12,433 nt of DNA, taken from Chloroflexota bacterium. GTDB lineage: Bacteria; Chloroflexota; UBA11872; VXNJ01. Shown one piece after another: positions 1 through 6,837 of the stretch; position 1 is the stretch's first letter, and every line of letters begins with the position of its first letter. The stretch is taken from the NCBI GenBank assembly GCA_026708165.1, contig JAPOVO010000192.1, positions 1 through 12,433 of the forward strand, read 5' to 3'. Both the position numbers and the translations under genes were made by a program. The notes below the pieces were generated by a model, which ran no database searches, was not told where the DNA came from, and saw nothing but the letters and a program-made list of their open reading frames with translations.

Positions 1-1
1 T

Positions 2-895
2 CCCAACCGGCCGATGGGGTCCTTCTTGTTCCTTGGGCCGACCGGCGTGGGCAAGACTGAGCTCGCCCGCCAGCTTGCCGCGTTTATGTTCGACGACGAA
101 AACGCCATCGTTCGCGTGGACATGTCCGAGTACGGGGAGCGGCACACGGTCAGCCGAATGGTGGGAGCGCCGCCGGGTTACCTGGGCTACGACGAGGGCG
201 GACGCCCTTCGGAGAAGGACCGCAGCGGTCCCCACCAGGTCGTGCTGTTCGACGAAATCGAGAAGGCCCATCCGGAGGTCTTGAACGTCCTCCTGCAGAT
301 TCTGGACGAAGGTCGGTTGACCGACGGCCAGGGGCACACCGTCGACTTTCGTAACACGATCGTCATCATGACTTCGAACGTTGGGGCTAAGGCCATAAGC
401 AAGCAGGACAATGTCGGATTCCGCCCGCGTCCGGCTGACGCCAGTGCTGAAGAGGCCGACGAACGCGAGTACCGGGACATGAAGGCGCGCTTGATGGAGC
501 AGCTTCGGCGGAGCTTCAGGCCTGAATTCCTGAACCGGATCGACGAGACCATCATCTTCCGGTCCCTGACTAAGGACGAGGTGAAGCAGATAGTGGATAT
601 CCTGATAGGCGATCTGCGCGAGCGGCTCGTCGAGCGCAAGGTTGGACTGCGCGTTACCGACGCCGCCAAGGATCGCCTGCTGTCGCTCGGCTGGGACCCC
701 AACTACGGTGCCCGCCCGCTGCGACGTACCATCCAGAGGGAAGTCGAAAACCGCGTGGCCAAGCTCATCCTCGAAAATCGCTGCCCCGAAGGGTGCGAGG
801 TTGAAGTGGACGCCCAGGACGGCGAGGTGGTTGTCGAGCCTCGTGACGGAATTGAGATGGACACGGAAAAAGTCGCGGTCGAAGCCGGTATCTAG
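2..895 (+). CDS. clpC: ATP-dependent Clp protease ATP-binding subunit, ClpC type (3' part, 5' truncated)
   Basis: This is the C-terminal AAA+ (D2) module of an Hsp100 unfoldase, which threads substrates into the ClpP protease using ATP. The frame is open from base 2 (PNRPMGSFLF), so the ATG at 14 is internal and the N-domain and D1 lie outside the window. Counting from that ATG: Walker A GPTGVGKT (about 9-16), pore loop APPGYLGY (about 52-59), Walker B VVLFDEIEKAH, sensor 1 MTSN (about 119-122), arginine-finger region RPEFLNRID, sensor 2 GARPLRR (about 234-240). The insert after sensor 1 with GFRPRP and an acidic linker fits ClpC better than ClpB. One oddity is the stretch after the pore loop: the family's usual GGQLTE-VRR-P reads GGRPSEKDRSGP. 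Family assignment is firm; ClpC rather than ClpB or ClpE is probable, since the N-terminal region is not visible. Confidence 0.93.
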   Translation, partial: PNRPMGSFLFLGPTGVGKTELARQLAAFMFDDENAIVRVDMSEYGERHTVSRMVGAPPGYLGYDEGGRPSEKDRSGPHQVVLFDEIEKAHPEVLNVLLQILDEGRLTDGQGHTVDFRNTIVIMTSNVGAKAISKQDNVGFRPRPADASAEEADEREYRDMKARLMEQLRRSFRPEFLNRIDETIIFRSLTKDEVKQIVDILIGDLRERLVERKVGLRVTDAAKDRLLSLGWDPNYGARPLRRTIQREVENRVAKLILENRCPEGCEVEVDAQDGEVVVEPRDGIEMDTEKVAVEAGI

Positions 896-928
896 CGGTC
901 CGCCGGACTAGTGAATGAGTGGCCGGAC

Positions 929-950
929 CGCCCGCGGCTTCCGGGCGTTT
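929..950 (+). terminator. Possible weak intrinsic terminator after clpC
   Basis: A 6-bp all-GC stem (CGCCCG 929-934, CGGGCG 942-947) with a 7-base loop is followed by only three T residues. It lies 33 bases past the clpC stop and before the next gene's ribosome binding site, the right place for a terminator. The short T tract makes efficient termination doubtful. Confidence 0.35.
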
Positions 951-1029
951 CGCGCCATGCGCGGTTTGCCCATAACATGGGCCGGAGTATCAACTCTCTG
1001 AAGCCAGTGGGGCTGATTGGAGGCCGTCA

Positions 1030-2286
1030 GTGCCAGTTTTAGCCATTAACGGCGGGACTCCCGTCCGTGAGCGATCATTTCATCCCTGGCCTGTCCCGGA
1101 TCAGTCCGATGCCGACGCCGTCGCGGCCGCCGTTCTCAGCGGTGAGTGGAGTCACGTCACCGGCCCAAACCTGCGTGCGTTCGAGCGGGAGTTTGCTGAT
1201 CTCCAGGGAGCCAGATTCGGTATAACGTGCAACGGCGGAACCACCGCGCTCGAAATCGCCCTGCGGGCCGCGGGGGCGTGCGTCGGGGGTGAAGTTATCG
1301 TTCCCACCTACACGTTCGTCGCGACGGCCGTCGCGGTGCTGCGTGCGGGCCTGACGCCCGTTTTCTGCGATGTTGAGGAAGACACCTTCAACATCGATGT
1401 AACCTCGGCTGAAGCCTGCGTAACGGACCGCACCCGGGCGATAATGCCCGTCCATTACGGTGGCCGTGCTGTCGACATGGATGCTGTCTACCGTCTGGCG
1501 GCCAAACACGAACTCAAGATCGTCGAAGATGCGTGCCACGGATGGGGCGCGAGTTGGCGAAACCGCGGACTAGGCTCGCTGGGGGATGCGGCCGGATTCA
1601 GCTTCCAGGCGAGCAAGAACCTCACGAGCGGCGAGGGGGGATTCGTGACGGCCAACGACGAAGAGATCGCCGATATCGCCAGCCGGATTCGTCGTGGCGG
1701 AGACGGCGAGAAGGCCGGACGATCGGTGGTTTTCCCTGGGAATTTCAGAATGTGCGAAATCCAGGCTGCGCTATTGCGCAGCCAGATGCGACGCCTGCCG
1801 GAACAGAACCGGGTACGCACGGAGAATGCGGAATACCTGACCGACCGCCTCTCGGAAATAGATGGTATCCGAGTCCTGAAGCGTGACCCCGATGTCACCA
1901 AGTCCTCGATCCACGTATATCTGGCCCGCTTCGTTTCCGACGAATTTGAAGGACTTTCACGTGATTCCTTCATCGAGGCCGTCAACGCGGAAGGTATCCC
2001 CATTCGTGCCGGGTATAAAGCGCCGCTCCAGGAGTACGAGCTTTTCTCGCGCGGAATCGAATCTCTTCAGGCCGAAAACGGATACTCGATGTGGACGCCG
2101 GGCACAAGCGTCGACTATTCCAAGATGGAGACTCCTGTCGCCCGACGCCTTTGCCTCGAAGAAGTCATCACCCTTTCGCAGCCCGTCTTTCTGGGACCCC
2201 GCTCGGATATGGACTCCATCGTCGAGGCTATTGCGAAAGTCCGCGAGAATGTGGGGGAGTTGATAGGCGCGCGCGCTGCTTCCTAG
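1030..2286 (+). CDS. DegT/DnrJ/EryC1/StrS family PLP-dependent aminotransferase
   Basis: This is a 418-residue fold-type I PLP enzyme of the family that transaminates keto-sugars, inosose and related cyclic ketones, usually with Glu or Gln as amino donor. It begins with LAINGGTPVR, an N-terminus common to a large uncharacterised branch. Then come the cofactor-binding NGGTTALEIALRAAG, VIVPTYTFVATA, the phosphate-pocket IVEDACHGWGA and the Schiff-base lysine K196 in FQASKNLTSGEGGF. The C-terminal IPIRAGYKAPLQEYELF recalls AHBA-synthase or StsC-like members. The start is GTG, chosen because GGAGG (1019-1023) lies six bases upstream and the frame then opens with the family N-terminus. Length is slightly above the usual 370-400. 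No dehydratase, nucleotidyltransferase or oxidoreductase partner is adjacent, so the substrate cannot be assigned. A GNAT gene follows 128 bases downstream; amino-sugar N-acylation is possible but unproven. Confidence 0.9.
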   Translation: MPVLAINGGTPVRERSFHPWPVPDQSDADAVAAAVLSGEWSHVTGPNLRAFEREFADLQGARFGITCNGGTTALEIALRAAGACVGGEVIVPTYTFVATAVAVLRAGLTPVFCDVEEDTFNIDVTSAEACVTDRTRAIMPVHYGGRAVDMDAVYRLAAKHELKIVEDACHGWGASWRNRGLGSLGDAAGFSFQASKNLTSGEGGFVTANDEEIADIASRIRRGGDGEKAGRSVVFPGNFRMCEIQAALLRSQMRRLPEQNRVRTENAEYLTDRLSEIDGIRVLKRDPDVTKSSIHVYLARFVSDEFEGLSRDSFIEAVNAEGIPIRAGYKAPLQEYELFSRGIESLQAENGYSMWTPGTSVDYSKMETPVARRLCLEEVITLSQPVFLGPRSDMDSIVEAIAKVRENVGELIGARAAS

Positions 2287-2414
2287 AGTGCCAGGCGCGT
2301 CTGCGTGGTCTGGACGGGACTGATTTAAGACCTGTCCAACTTCTTCGTATGGCTATTGTTGGGGCGAATCCAATGCCTGCCAACGTTGAAATGGACTAGA
2401 CAGGCTCTCATACG

Positions 2415-2897
2415 TTGTCGGACGGCCTGAAGCTCAGGAAGGCTCATCGAGACGACAGCGAGTTCACGTTCCAGGTAAAGCGTGCCGCGTTCAAGGACTA
2501 CGTGGACCAGGTATGGGGCTGGGACGAGGACAGCCAACGAGTGCTTCACGACCGGCGATTTGCGGAGCAGGACTACCGAGTCATCAATCTGGACGGCAGA
2601 GACGTCGGGATGATCTCGGTTGCAGTCAAGCCTGACAGTCTTTTTGTCAATCAGTTGCATGTCTTGCCTGACTACCAGGGGCAAGGGATTGGCCGGACGT
2701 GCATGTTGATGGTCATCGACAAAGGGAGTAAGTTGGACTTGCCCGTGAGGCTTCAGGTGCTGAAAGTGAATCCCCGGGCGGTGGCGTTTTACGAAAGGCT
2801 CGGTTTCACGATCACGGGCGATACGGACACTCACCTACAGATGCAGAAAATGCGGCTTGATCAAGACTCACCCGAAGGATTGTCCGAACTTGAATAA
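2415..2897 (+). CDS. GNAT family N-acetyltransferase
   Basis: This is a 160-residue single-domain acetyltransferase that would transfer an acyl group from acyl-CoA to an amine. The N-terminal strand LKLRKAHRDDSEF is typical of GNAT proteins. Motif A is LHVLPDYQGQGIGRTCM (about 81-97), with the pyrophosphate-binding Q-G-Q-G-I-G at 88-93, and motif B is NPRAVAFYERLGF (119-131). The substrate is unknown. The start is assigned to TTG 2415 because an in-frame TAG at 2397 closes the frame and no ATG or GTG precedes the conserved N-terminus. No good Shine-Dalgarno sequence is visible, so the start is the weakest part of the call. The 3' end overlaps the next gene by 8 bases if that gene starts at 2890, which suggests a two-gene operon. 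Confidence 0.85.
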   Translation: MSDGLKLRKAHRDDSEFTFQVKRAAFKDYVDQVWGWDEDSQRVLHDRRFAEQDYRVINLDGRDVGMISVAVKPDSLFVNQLHVLPDYQGQGIGRTCMLMVIDKGSKLDLPVRLQVLKVNPRAVAFYERLGFTITGDTDTHLQMQKMRLDQDSPEGLSELE

Positions 2898-4065
2898 TGC
2901 GCTTTGGACGTACCCGTGGGACTTGGTTGACGAGGGTATCGAGCGGGTCCTCGGCAATGTTCGCGACGTCGCCAAGTGCAACGCGGTAAGCGTCGCTTCC
3001 GCATACCACAATTTCAAGCAGCTTCGCCCACACGCTGCCGCCGGACAAAAGATCTACATCGGCGAGGGCGGAGTGGTCTATTTCCGTCACGATCCTTCCC
3101 GCTACGGTCGAATAACCCCTGTGGCCTCCTCGATATTGGATGAGACCGACGTATTTCGCGAGCTTTGCGACGGGCGGGACAGCCCTCGGCTCGATTTCAA
3201 CGCGTGGACGGTAATAATGCACAACACCCGCCTTGCATCGACCTATCCGGACGCGGCCACCCGAACCGCCCACGGCGACCCCAGCCCGCACTTGCTTTGT
3301 CCTGCCCATCAGGACGCCCGCGAGTTCGCGGTCGCCCTCTGCGCCGACCTGGCCCACAGCTACGACCTCAGAATCATCGAGCTTGAGGCGATAGGGTTTC
3401 TGGGATTCGAGCACGGTTATCACCACGACAAGATCGGCGCGCCCCTCGGTGAATGGGGCGGCTATCTGCTGGGGATTTGCCTTTGCGATAGCTGCATCGA
3501 GCGGGCGAAGGCCGAGGGCGTCGACGCCGACAGGGTCAAGTCGCTGGTGCGGGCCGAGCTCGATGGGATCTACCACGGCGACGCCGACGTTCCGCCTGGT
3601 CTCTCGAAAACGGCCGGTCTGGCCGCGTGGGACCGGGACGAGCCTGACTTCGCGCGATACATGAAGGCCGGTGAAAACACGGTCGCTTCCCTCGTCGATG
3701 ACGTTGCGGATGCTTGCGCTGGATCGGGAACGAAAATCGTCATTCAAGGAGAAGCGTGGGAGCAGTTCCTGAGTCTGGAGACCATGGCGTCCATCGTGTC
3801 GAACATTGACGGACTTATGGTCAGTGGCTACGACCTGACCGCCGATGAGGCGGAGCAGCTTATGAATCGAAGCCGGGAATACGTCGGCGACAAGGAGCTG
3901 ATCGTTGGCATTCAGGCTCATTATCCTGAAATCCCGAGCTCGGACGAGTGGCACGCCAAGGTGCGCGCTTGTATCGAAAACGGGGCTACCGGACTGAATT
4001 TCTACAACTACGGCATCAGCACGATGAGTCAGCTAAGGGGCGTGGGCGCCGTTCTCAGCGACTGA
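2890..4065 (+). CDS. Uncharacterised protein, probable TIM-barrel (glycoside-hydrolase-like) fold
   Basis: This 391-residue protein belongs to a lineage I recognise only as conserved hypothetical. It opens NNALWTYPWDLVDEGIERVLG and has the alternation of hydrophobic strands and amphipathic helices of a (beta/alpha)8 barrel: FNAWTVIMHNTRL, LRIIELEAIGF, GLMVSGYDL, ELIVGIQAHYP, TGLNFYNYG. Polar candidates for an active site are the Glu pair in ELE (about 164 and 166), a His cluster HGYHHDK (about 175-179) and Cys at about 197, 199 and 202 (CLCDSC), which could bind a metal. The last strand with NFYNYG resembles the end of barrel glycosidases. No signal peptide is evident, so it is probably cytoplasmic. 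The start is TTG 2890, preceded by AAGGA (2875-2879) and fitting the family N-terminus; TTG 2857 is a longer in-frame alternative. Fold is inference and function unknown. Confidence 0.75.
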   Translation: MNNALWTYPWDLVDEGIERVLGNVRDVAKCNAVSVASAYHNFKQLRPHAAAGQKIYIGEGGVVYFRHDPSRYGRITPVASSILDETDVFRELCDGRDSPRLDFNAWTVIMHNTRLASTYPDAATRTAHGDPSPHLLCPAHQDAREFAVALCADLAHSYDLRIIELEAIGFLGFEHGYHHDKIGAPLGEWGGYLLGICLCDSCIERAKAEGVDADRVKSLVRAELDGIYHGDADVPPGLSKTAGLAAWDRDEPDFARYMKAGENTVASLVDDVADACAGSGTKIVIQGEAWEQFLSLETMASIVSNIDGLMVSGYDLTADEAEQLMNRSREYVGDKELIVGIQAHYPEIPSSDEWHAKVRACIENGATGLNFYNYGISTMSQLRGVGAVLSD

Positions 4066-4140
4066 AGGCGTAGTCGCCCCGCCATGATTAGTAGAAGGCG
4101 GTCCTCACCCAAGAGTGATTAAGGTTCATTTTTTTGGAGT

Positions 4141-4197
4141 TCTGACATCCTCGGTGTCAGAATCTCGTAGGGATACGAGACGAGACTCCTAGGAGGA
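4141..4197 (+). promoter_or_regulatory. Structured osmC leader: two tandem inverted repeats plus a loop complementary to the ribosome binding site
   Basis: Repeat 1 is TCTGACA (4141-4147) with TGTCAGA (4155-4161), 7-base loop. Repeat 2 is TCTCGTA (4163-4169) with TACGAGA (4174-4180), 4-base loop. ACGAG occurs again at 4180-4184, so the left arm of repeat 2 can pair in two registers. The Shine-Dalgarno AGGAGGA (4191-4197) has two possible antagonists: TCCTC in the loop of repeat 1 (4148-4152), and ACTCCT just before it (4185-4190), which makes the palindrome CTCCTAGGAG (4186-4195). A run of seven T precedes the block (4129-4135). As DNA it could be a double operator; as RNA, a leader controlling translation. 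Confidence 0.5.
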
Positions 4198-4202
4198 AAA
4201 GC

Positions 4203-4646
4203 GTGGCAGACATAGTCAGGCGCGCGGAAGCGCGATGGAACGGCAACCTGATCGAGGGCGGCGGCTCGTTCACAGTTGGTAGCGGTGCCCTTGGCGAGCA
4301 GGCCATTAGCTGGGGCGCTCGGACCGAAGCGCCGGGTGGTAACACCAGCCCGGAGGAGTTGATCGCGGCCTCGCACGCAAGTTGTTACGCGATGGCCTTT
4401 TCGCACACGCTGGCGGAAGCCGGAAGCCCGGCCGACTCGCTTACGGTCTCTGCCGAAGTGTCCTTCGTTCCCATCCCGGAAGGCGGCTTCCGCGTGGGTT
4501 CCAGCAACCTCACCGTCAGCGGAAAAGTGCCGGGGATCGACCAGGCGCAGTTCGAGGACCTCGCCGCGCAAGGCGAGGCGGGCTGTCCGATTTCCAACGC
4601 GCTGCGCGGCAACGTCGAAATTTCGCTGAGCGCTACCCTGGAGTAG
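4203..4646 (+). CDS. osmC: OsmC family peroxiredoxin (organic hydroperoxide reductase)
   Basis: This 147-residue cytoplasmic thiol peroxidase would reduce organic hydroperoxides with a reactive cysteine pair. Cys61 lies in EELIAASHASCYAMAFS and Cys128 in GEAGCPISNAL, the two conserved OsmC/Ohr cysteines and the only cysteines in the protein. The block APGGNTSPEELIAASHASC and the C-terminal VPGIDQAQFEDLA follow the OsmC branch rather than Ohr. Length matches the family. The start is GTG, six bases after a strong AGGAGG, and the protein then opens MADIVRRAEARWNG as usual. The gene stands alone between a structured leader and a strong terminator, so it is probably transcribed alone and regulated by stress. 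The leader shows no recognisable OhrR-type operator. Confidence 0.93.
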   Translation: MADIVRRAEARWNGNLIEGGGSFTVGSGALGEQAISWGARTEAPGGNTSPEELIAASHASCYAMAFSHTLAEAGSPADSLTVSAEVSFVPIPEGGFRVGSSNLTVSGKVPGIDQAQFEDLAAQGEAGCPISNALRGNVEISLSATLE

Positions 4647-4656
4647 CTATCGGCTT

Positions 4657-4686
4657 ACGGGTCAGGCTTGTGGCCTGACTGACCGT
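4657..4686 (+). other. Hairpin downstream of osmC
   Basis: ACGG-GTCAGGC (4657-4667) pairs with GCCTGAC-(TGA)-CCGT (4673-4686), giving 7 bp closed by a 5-base loop and extended by 4 bp past a three-base bulge. There is no T tract. It sits between the osmC stop and the terminator, where it could protect the mRNA 3' end. Confidence 0.55.
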
Positions 4687-4693
4687 ATCGATC

Positions 4694-4729
4694 AAGCGGT
4701 CGTCGACAATATGCCGACGACCGCTTTTT
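4694..4729 (+). terminator. Strong rho-independent terminator of osmC
   Basis: AGCGGTCGTCG (4695-4705) is perfectly complementary to CGACGACCGCT (4715-4725), with a 9-base loop. An extra A-T pair (4694/4726) makes 12 bp. The right arm runs straight into TTTTT (4725-4729). It begins 48 bases past the osmC stop and insulates the next genes. Confidence 0.92.
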
Positions 4730-4976
4730 CATCTCTATCTGGCTTGCCTTCAGAGTCCGATTTGCTTTGTACCTGGCAAGAGTTGTGGCCTTCTGATCGA
4801 AGAAGCCTGAATTGACCGTGGCGACGGATCTGGAAGTAGGGAATCGCCGGCGTTGTGGATAATCTATTTACGGTTTGGAGAGGCGGCTGTGGAGCGTGGA
4901 ATCGTTTTCGGTGCAGAGCTACTTGAGGAGAGCAAGGCTTCGTGGCTGATTTCATAAGAGGCGGAGTGGTTTCGGT
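4730..4976. other. Intergenic region upstream of fabZ
   Basis: No credible reading frame is present. TGTGGATAA at 4854-4862 is the exact reverse complement of the DnaA box TTATCCACA. The overlapping GATAAT (4858-4863) is one mismatch from a -10 element, but no matching -35 lies 16-18 bases upstream. TTGACC at 4812-4817 has no good -10 partner. Since a strong terminator precedes the region, the fabZ promoter must lie here, but I cannot place it firmly. Confidence 0.4.
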
Positions 4977-5459
4977 ATGACCTCCAACGGAAGCGGCTCG
5001 GAGTCTGGCCCCTTGTTGGACAAGAGCGGCGTCGAAGCTGTCTTGCCCCACCGCGATCCCTTTCTGTTGATCGACGAGGTCCGTGAATTAGAGCCTGGCA
5101 AGCGTGCTGTGGCCGTCAAATACGTGCGCGAAGACGAGCCCTTCTTTCGCGGGCACTTTCCCGGCCGGCCGGTAATGCCCGGCGTGCTTATACCCGAATC
5201 CCTGGCTCAGACCGGCGCTTGTGCACTACTCAGTCTCGAAGACTACCGAGGCCGGGTGCCGCTGTTTGCCGGAATCGACCGTATGCGATTTCGAAAACCC
5301 GTTGTTCCGGGGGACGTACTGGTGCTCGAAGTTACGGTTGATCGCTTGCGACGGCGTATTGGGAAAGGGATGGCGGTTGCGAGGGTAGGAAACGAAGTGG
5401 CGGCCGAAGGGACCTTGACCTTCGCAGTCGCCGATGCCGACGAGGTATCGAAACTCTGA
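4977..5459 (+). CDS. fabZ: 3-hydroxyacyl-ACP dehydratase, FabZ-like hotdog protein
   Basis: This 160-residue single hotdog-fold enzyme would remove water from (3R)-hydroxyacyl-ACP to give trans-2-enoyl-ACP in fatty acid elongation. Evidence: LPHRDPFLLIDEV (about 23-35); catalytic His60 in FFRGHFPGRPVMPGV; catalytic Glu74 in LIPESLAQTGA, with the 14-residue spacing seen in FabZ; and FAGIDRMRFRKPVVPGD near the C-terminus. Length is near the usual 140-160, with a short Ser/Gly-rich N-terminal extension. The ATG is preceded by a GGAG ten bases away, a modest ribosome binding site; a later TTG (5013) would remove the extension. No other fab gene is adjacent. The partner 56 bases downstream is a glycosyltransferase, so a role in acyl chains of an envelope lipid is as plausible as general fatty acid synthesis. 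Confidence 0.88.
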   Translation: MTSNGSGSESGPLLDKSGVEAVLPHRDPFLLIDEVRELEPGKRAVAVKYVREDEPFFRGHFPGRPVMPGVLIPESLAQTGACALLSLEDYRGRVPLFAGIDRMRFRKPVVPGDVLVLEVTVDRLRRRIGKGMAVARVGNEVAAEGTLTFAVADADEVSKL

Positions 5460-5515
5460 AAGAGTCACTGGCTCAACGCGCGAGAGATGCAGGCACGACC
5501 GCGGCATGTCGCGTC

Positions 5516-6589
5516 TTGCGGGTCTTCTTCCGACATGCCGAGCGGGTGCCCTTCGATACGCCGCGCGCGCCTTCTTCCGTGCTAATCGTCAAACCTTGCA
5601 GCATCGGAGACGTTCTCCTCGCGACGCCGCTGTTCAGGGCATTGCGTGAAGGACTGCCCGGCGCGAAGCTCTCGCTGGCCGTCGGGACCTGGTCCAAGGT
5701 GGCCGTGGACAATAACCCCGACGTGGACGAGATCATCGACTGCGCCGATATCGGGCTGCCGAGAAAATATGAGCTCGGCTCGTATCTGGCGTTTGCGGGC
5801 AGGCTTCGGGCTCGCGGGTTTGACGCCGCCTTCGTGGCTGATCGGTCGCCCATGATGAGTCTGCTGCCTTTCTTGGCGGGAATTCCGATTCGCATTGGAC
5901 TTGACAGTCGTGGCAGGGGGTTCTCGCTAACCACTAAGGTGGCGGTCAGGGAAGACTCTCACGAAAGCGATCTCTATCTGGATCTTGCCCGTGCCGCCGG
6001 ACTCGGTGTAAACCAAACGACACCTGGGTTCTTTCCGGCTTCGGACGATCTTTCGGCGGCTGAACGGATCTTCCAGGAATGGGGACTCGAGCGCGGCTCG
6101 GTCCTGGTCGCGGCTCCCGGCGGCGGTTCGAATCCCGGTGGGAGGCATCTCGGGAAAAGGTGGGCCCCCGCCTGTTTTGCTGAGGTGGCGGACCGGCTTG
6201 CCAAGCGTACGGGACTGCGAACGGTGATAGTCGGTCGGGAAAGCGACGCCGAACCCGCGCGGGCGATGTCGAGCTTGATGCGCGAAGAGGTGATCAACCT
6301 GGTTGGGCAGACGTCGTTCGGGCAGCTGGGCGCAATCCTGCGGCTCGCGTCGGCGTATGTGGGCAACGACTCCGCCCCCTCTCACCTGGCCGCGGCGATG
6401 GGCATCCCGACCGCCACAATATTCGTCGAGTCTGACGTCAAACGGTTCGGCCCGGTCGGCCCAAAGTCGCTGGCCATGCAGGCGGGAGATGCCCGGGAGA
6501 CGGTTGATGCCGTCGTCGACGGCCTGATGCGACTTATGGCCGTGAAAGGGCGCTCAGCCACGCGGCGGCGTCCGGACGCCGGATCCTAG
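5516..6589 (+). CDS. Glycosyltransferase family 9 (heptosyltransferase-like)
   Basis: This 357-residue GT-B enzyme of the ADP-heptose:LPS heptosyltransferase family would transfer a sugar to a cell-surface glycan on the cytoplasmic side of the membrane. N-terminal Rossmann half: VLIVKPCSIGDVLLATPLFRALREGLPG (about 22-49), the typical family opening. C-terminal half: LVAAPGGGSNPGGRHLGKRWAPACFAEVADRL (about 196-227) and the donor-site block YVGNDSAPSHLAAAMGIPTATIF (about 281-303), matching the GNDS-P-HLAA signature. About 21 basic residues precede the conserved start. TTG 5516 is the longest choice; GTG 5546 and GTG 5579 are in frame, the latter giving the canonical family N-terminus, and none has a good ribosome binding site. 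Co-transcription with fabZ is likely. True heptose use is not implied; members in bacteria without LPS use other sugars. Confidence 0.88.
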   Translation: MRVFFRHAERVPFDTPRAPSSVLIVKPCSIGDVLLATPLFRALREGLPGAKLSLAVGTWSKVAVDNNPDVDEIIDCADIGLPRKYELGSYLAFAGRLRARGFDAAFVADRSPMMSLLPFLAGIPIRIGLDSRGRGFSLTTKVAVREDSHESDLYLDLARAAGLGVNQTTPGFFPASDDLSAAERIFQEWGLERGSVLVAAPGGGSNPGGRHLGKRWAPACFAEVADRLAKRTGLRTVIVGRESDAEPARAMSSLMREEVINLVGQTSFGQLGAILRLASAYVGNDSAPSHLAAAMGIPTATIFVESDVKRFGPVGPKSLAMQAGDARETVDAVVDGLMRLMAVKGRSATRRRPDAGS

Positions 6590-6620
6590 CCGCCGTTCCA
6601 CGGGAGTGGCGGTTCCCCGT

Positions 6621-6629
6621 TGCTATAAT
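6621..6629 (+). promoter_or_regulatory. Extended -10 promoter for the tRNA-Ser pair
   Basis: TGC-TATAAT is a perfect extended -10 element (TG at 6621-6622, TATAAT 6624-6629). Predicted initiation near 6636 leaves about six bases of leader before the first tRNA. The base run 17 bases upstream is not a good -35, which fits an extended -10 promoter. Confidence 0.7.
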
Positions 6630-6641
6630 CGCCTAGGCCCC

Positions 6642-6724
6642 GGAGGGGTGGCCGAGCGGTTTAAGGCGGTGGTCTTGAAAACCACTAATCGAAAGATTCG
6701 TGGGTTCGAATCCCACCCCCTCCG
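6642..6724 (+). tRNA. tRNA-Ser (anticodon UGA)
   Basis: Acceptor arms GGAGGGG (6642-6648) and CCCCTCC (6717-6723) pair fully, with discriminator G6724. Anticodon stem GTGGT/ACCAC (6669-6673, 6681-6685) encloses loop CTTGAAA with anticodon TGA at 6676-6678, reading UCA and wobble codons. The long variable arm pairs AATC with GATT, as in class II tRNAs. T arm is GTGGG-TTCGAAT-CCCAC (6700-6716). CCA is not encoded: CCC follows the discriminator. Confidence 0.96.
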
Positions 6725-6743
6725 CCCGGTACCGAGGCCGATT

Positions 6744-6837
6744 GGAGGAGTCGCATAGTTGGTCTAGTGCGGCCGCCTGCTAAGCGGTTACTGGTGTTTA
6801 AAGCCGGTCGAGGGTTCGAATCCCTCCTCCTCCGCCA
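6744..6837 (+). tRNA. tRNA-Ser (anticodon GCU)
   Basis: Acceptor arms GGAGGAG (6744-6750) and CTCCTCC (6827-6833), discriminator G6834 and an encoded CCA (6835-6837). Anticodon stem GCCGC/GCGGT (6772-6776, 6784-6788) encloses loop CTGCTAA with anticodon GCT at 6779-6781, reading AGC/AGU. The variable arm CTGG/CCGG (6791-6794, 6804-6807) is class II. T arm is GAGGG-TTCGAAT-CCCTC (6810-6826). It lies 19 bases after tRNA-Ser(UGA) and probably shares its transcript. Confidence 0.96.

Noticed and set aside
2812..3954. Long - strand open frame opposite the barrel-like gene
   Set aside because: It lies antisense to a gene with recognisable protein pattern, shows no known motif and has the Arg/Val-rich composition typical of shadow frames in GC-rich DNA.
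4730..4976. Replication origin suggested by the DnaA box
   Set aside because: Only one box, no AT-rich unwinding region, and no dnaA, dnaN, gyr or rpmH nearby.
6590..6612. Hairpin CCGCC/GGCGG after the GT9 gene as a terminator
   Set aside because: The stem is short with a 13-base loop and is followed by TTCCCC, not a T tract.
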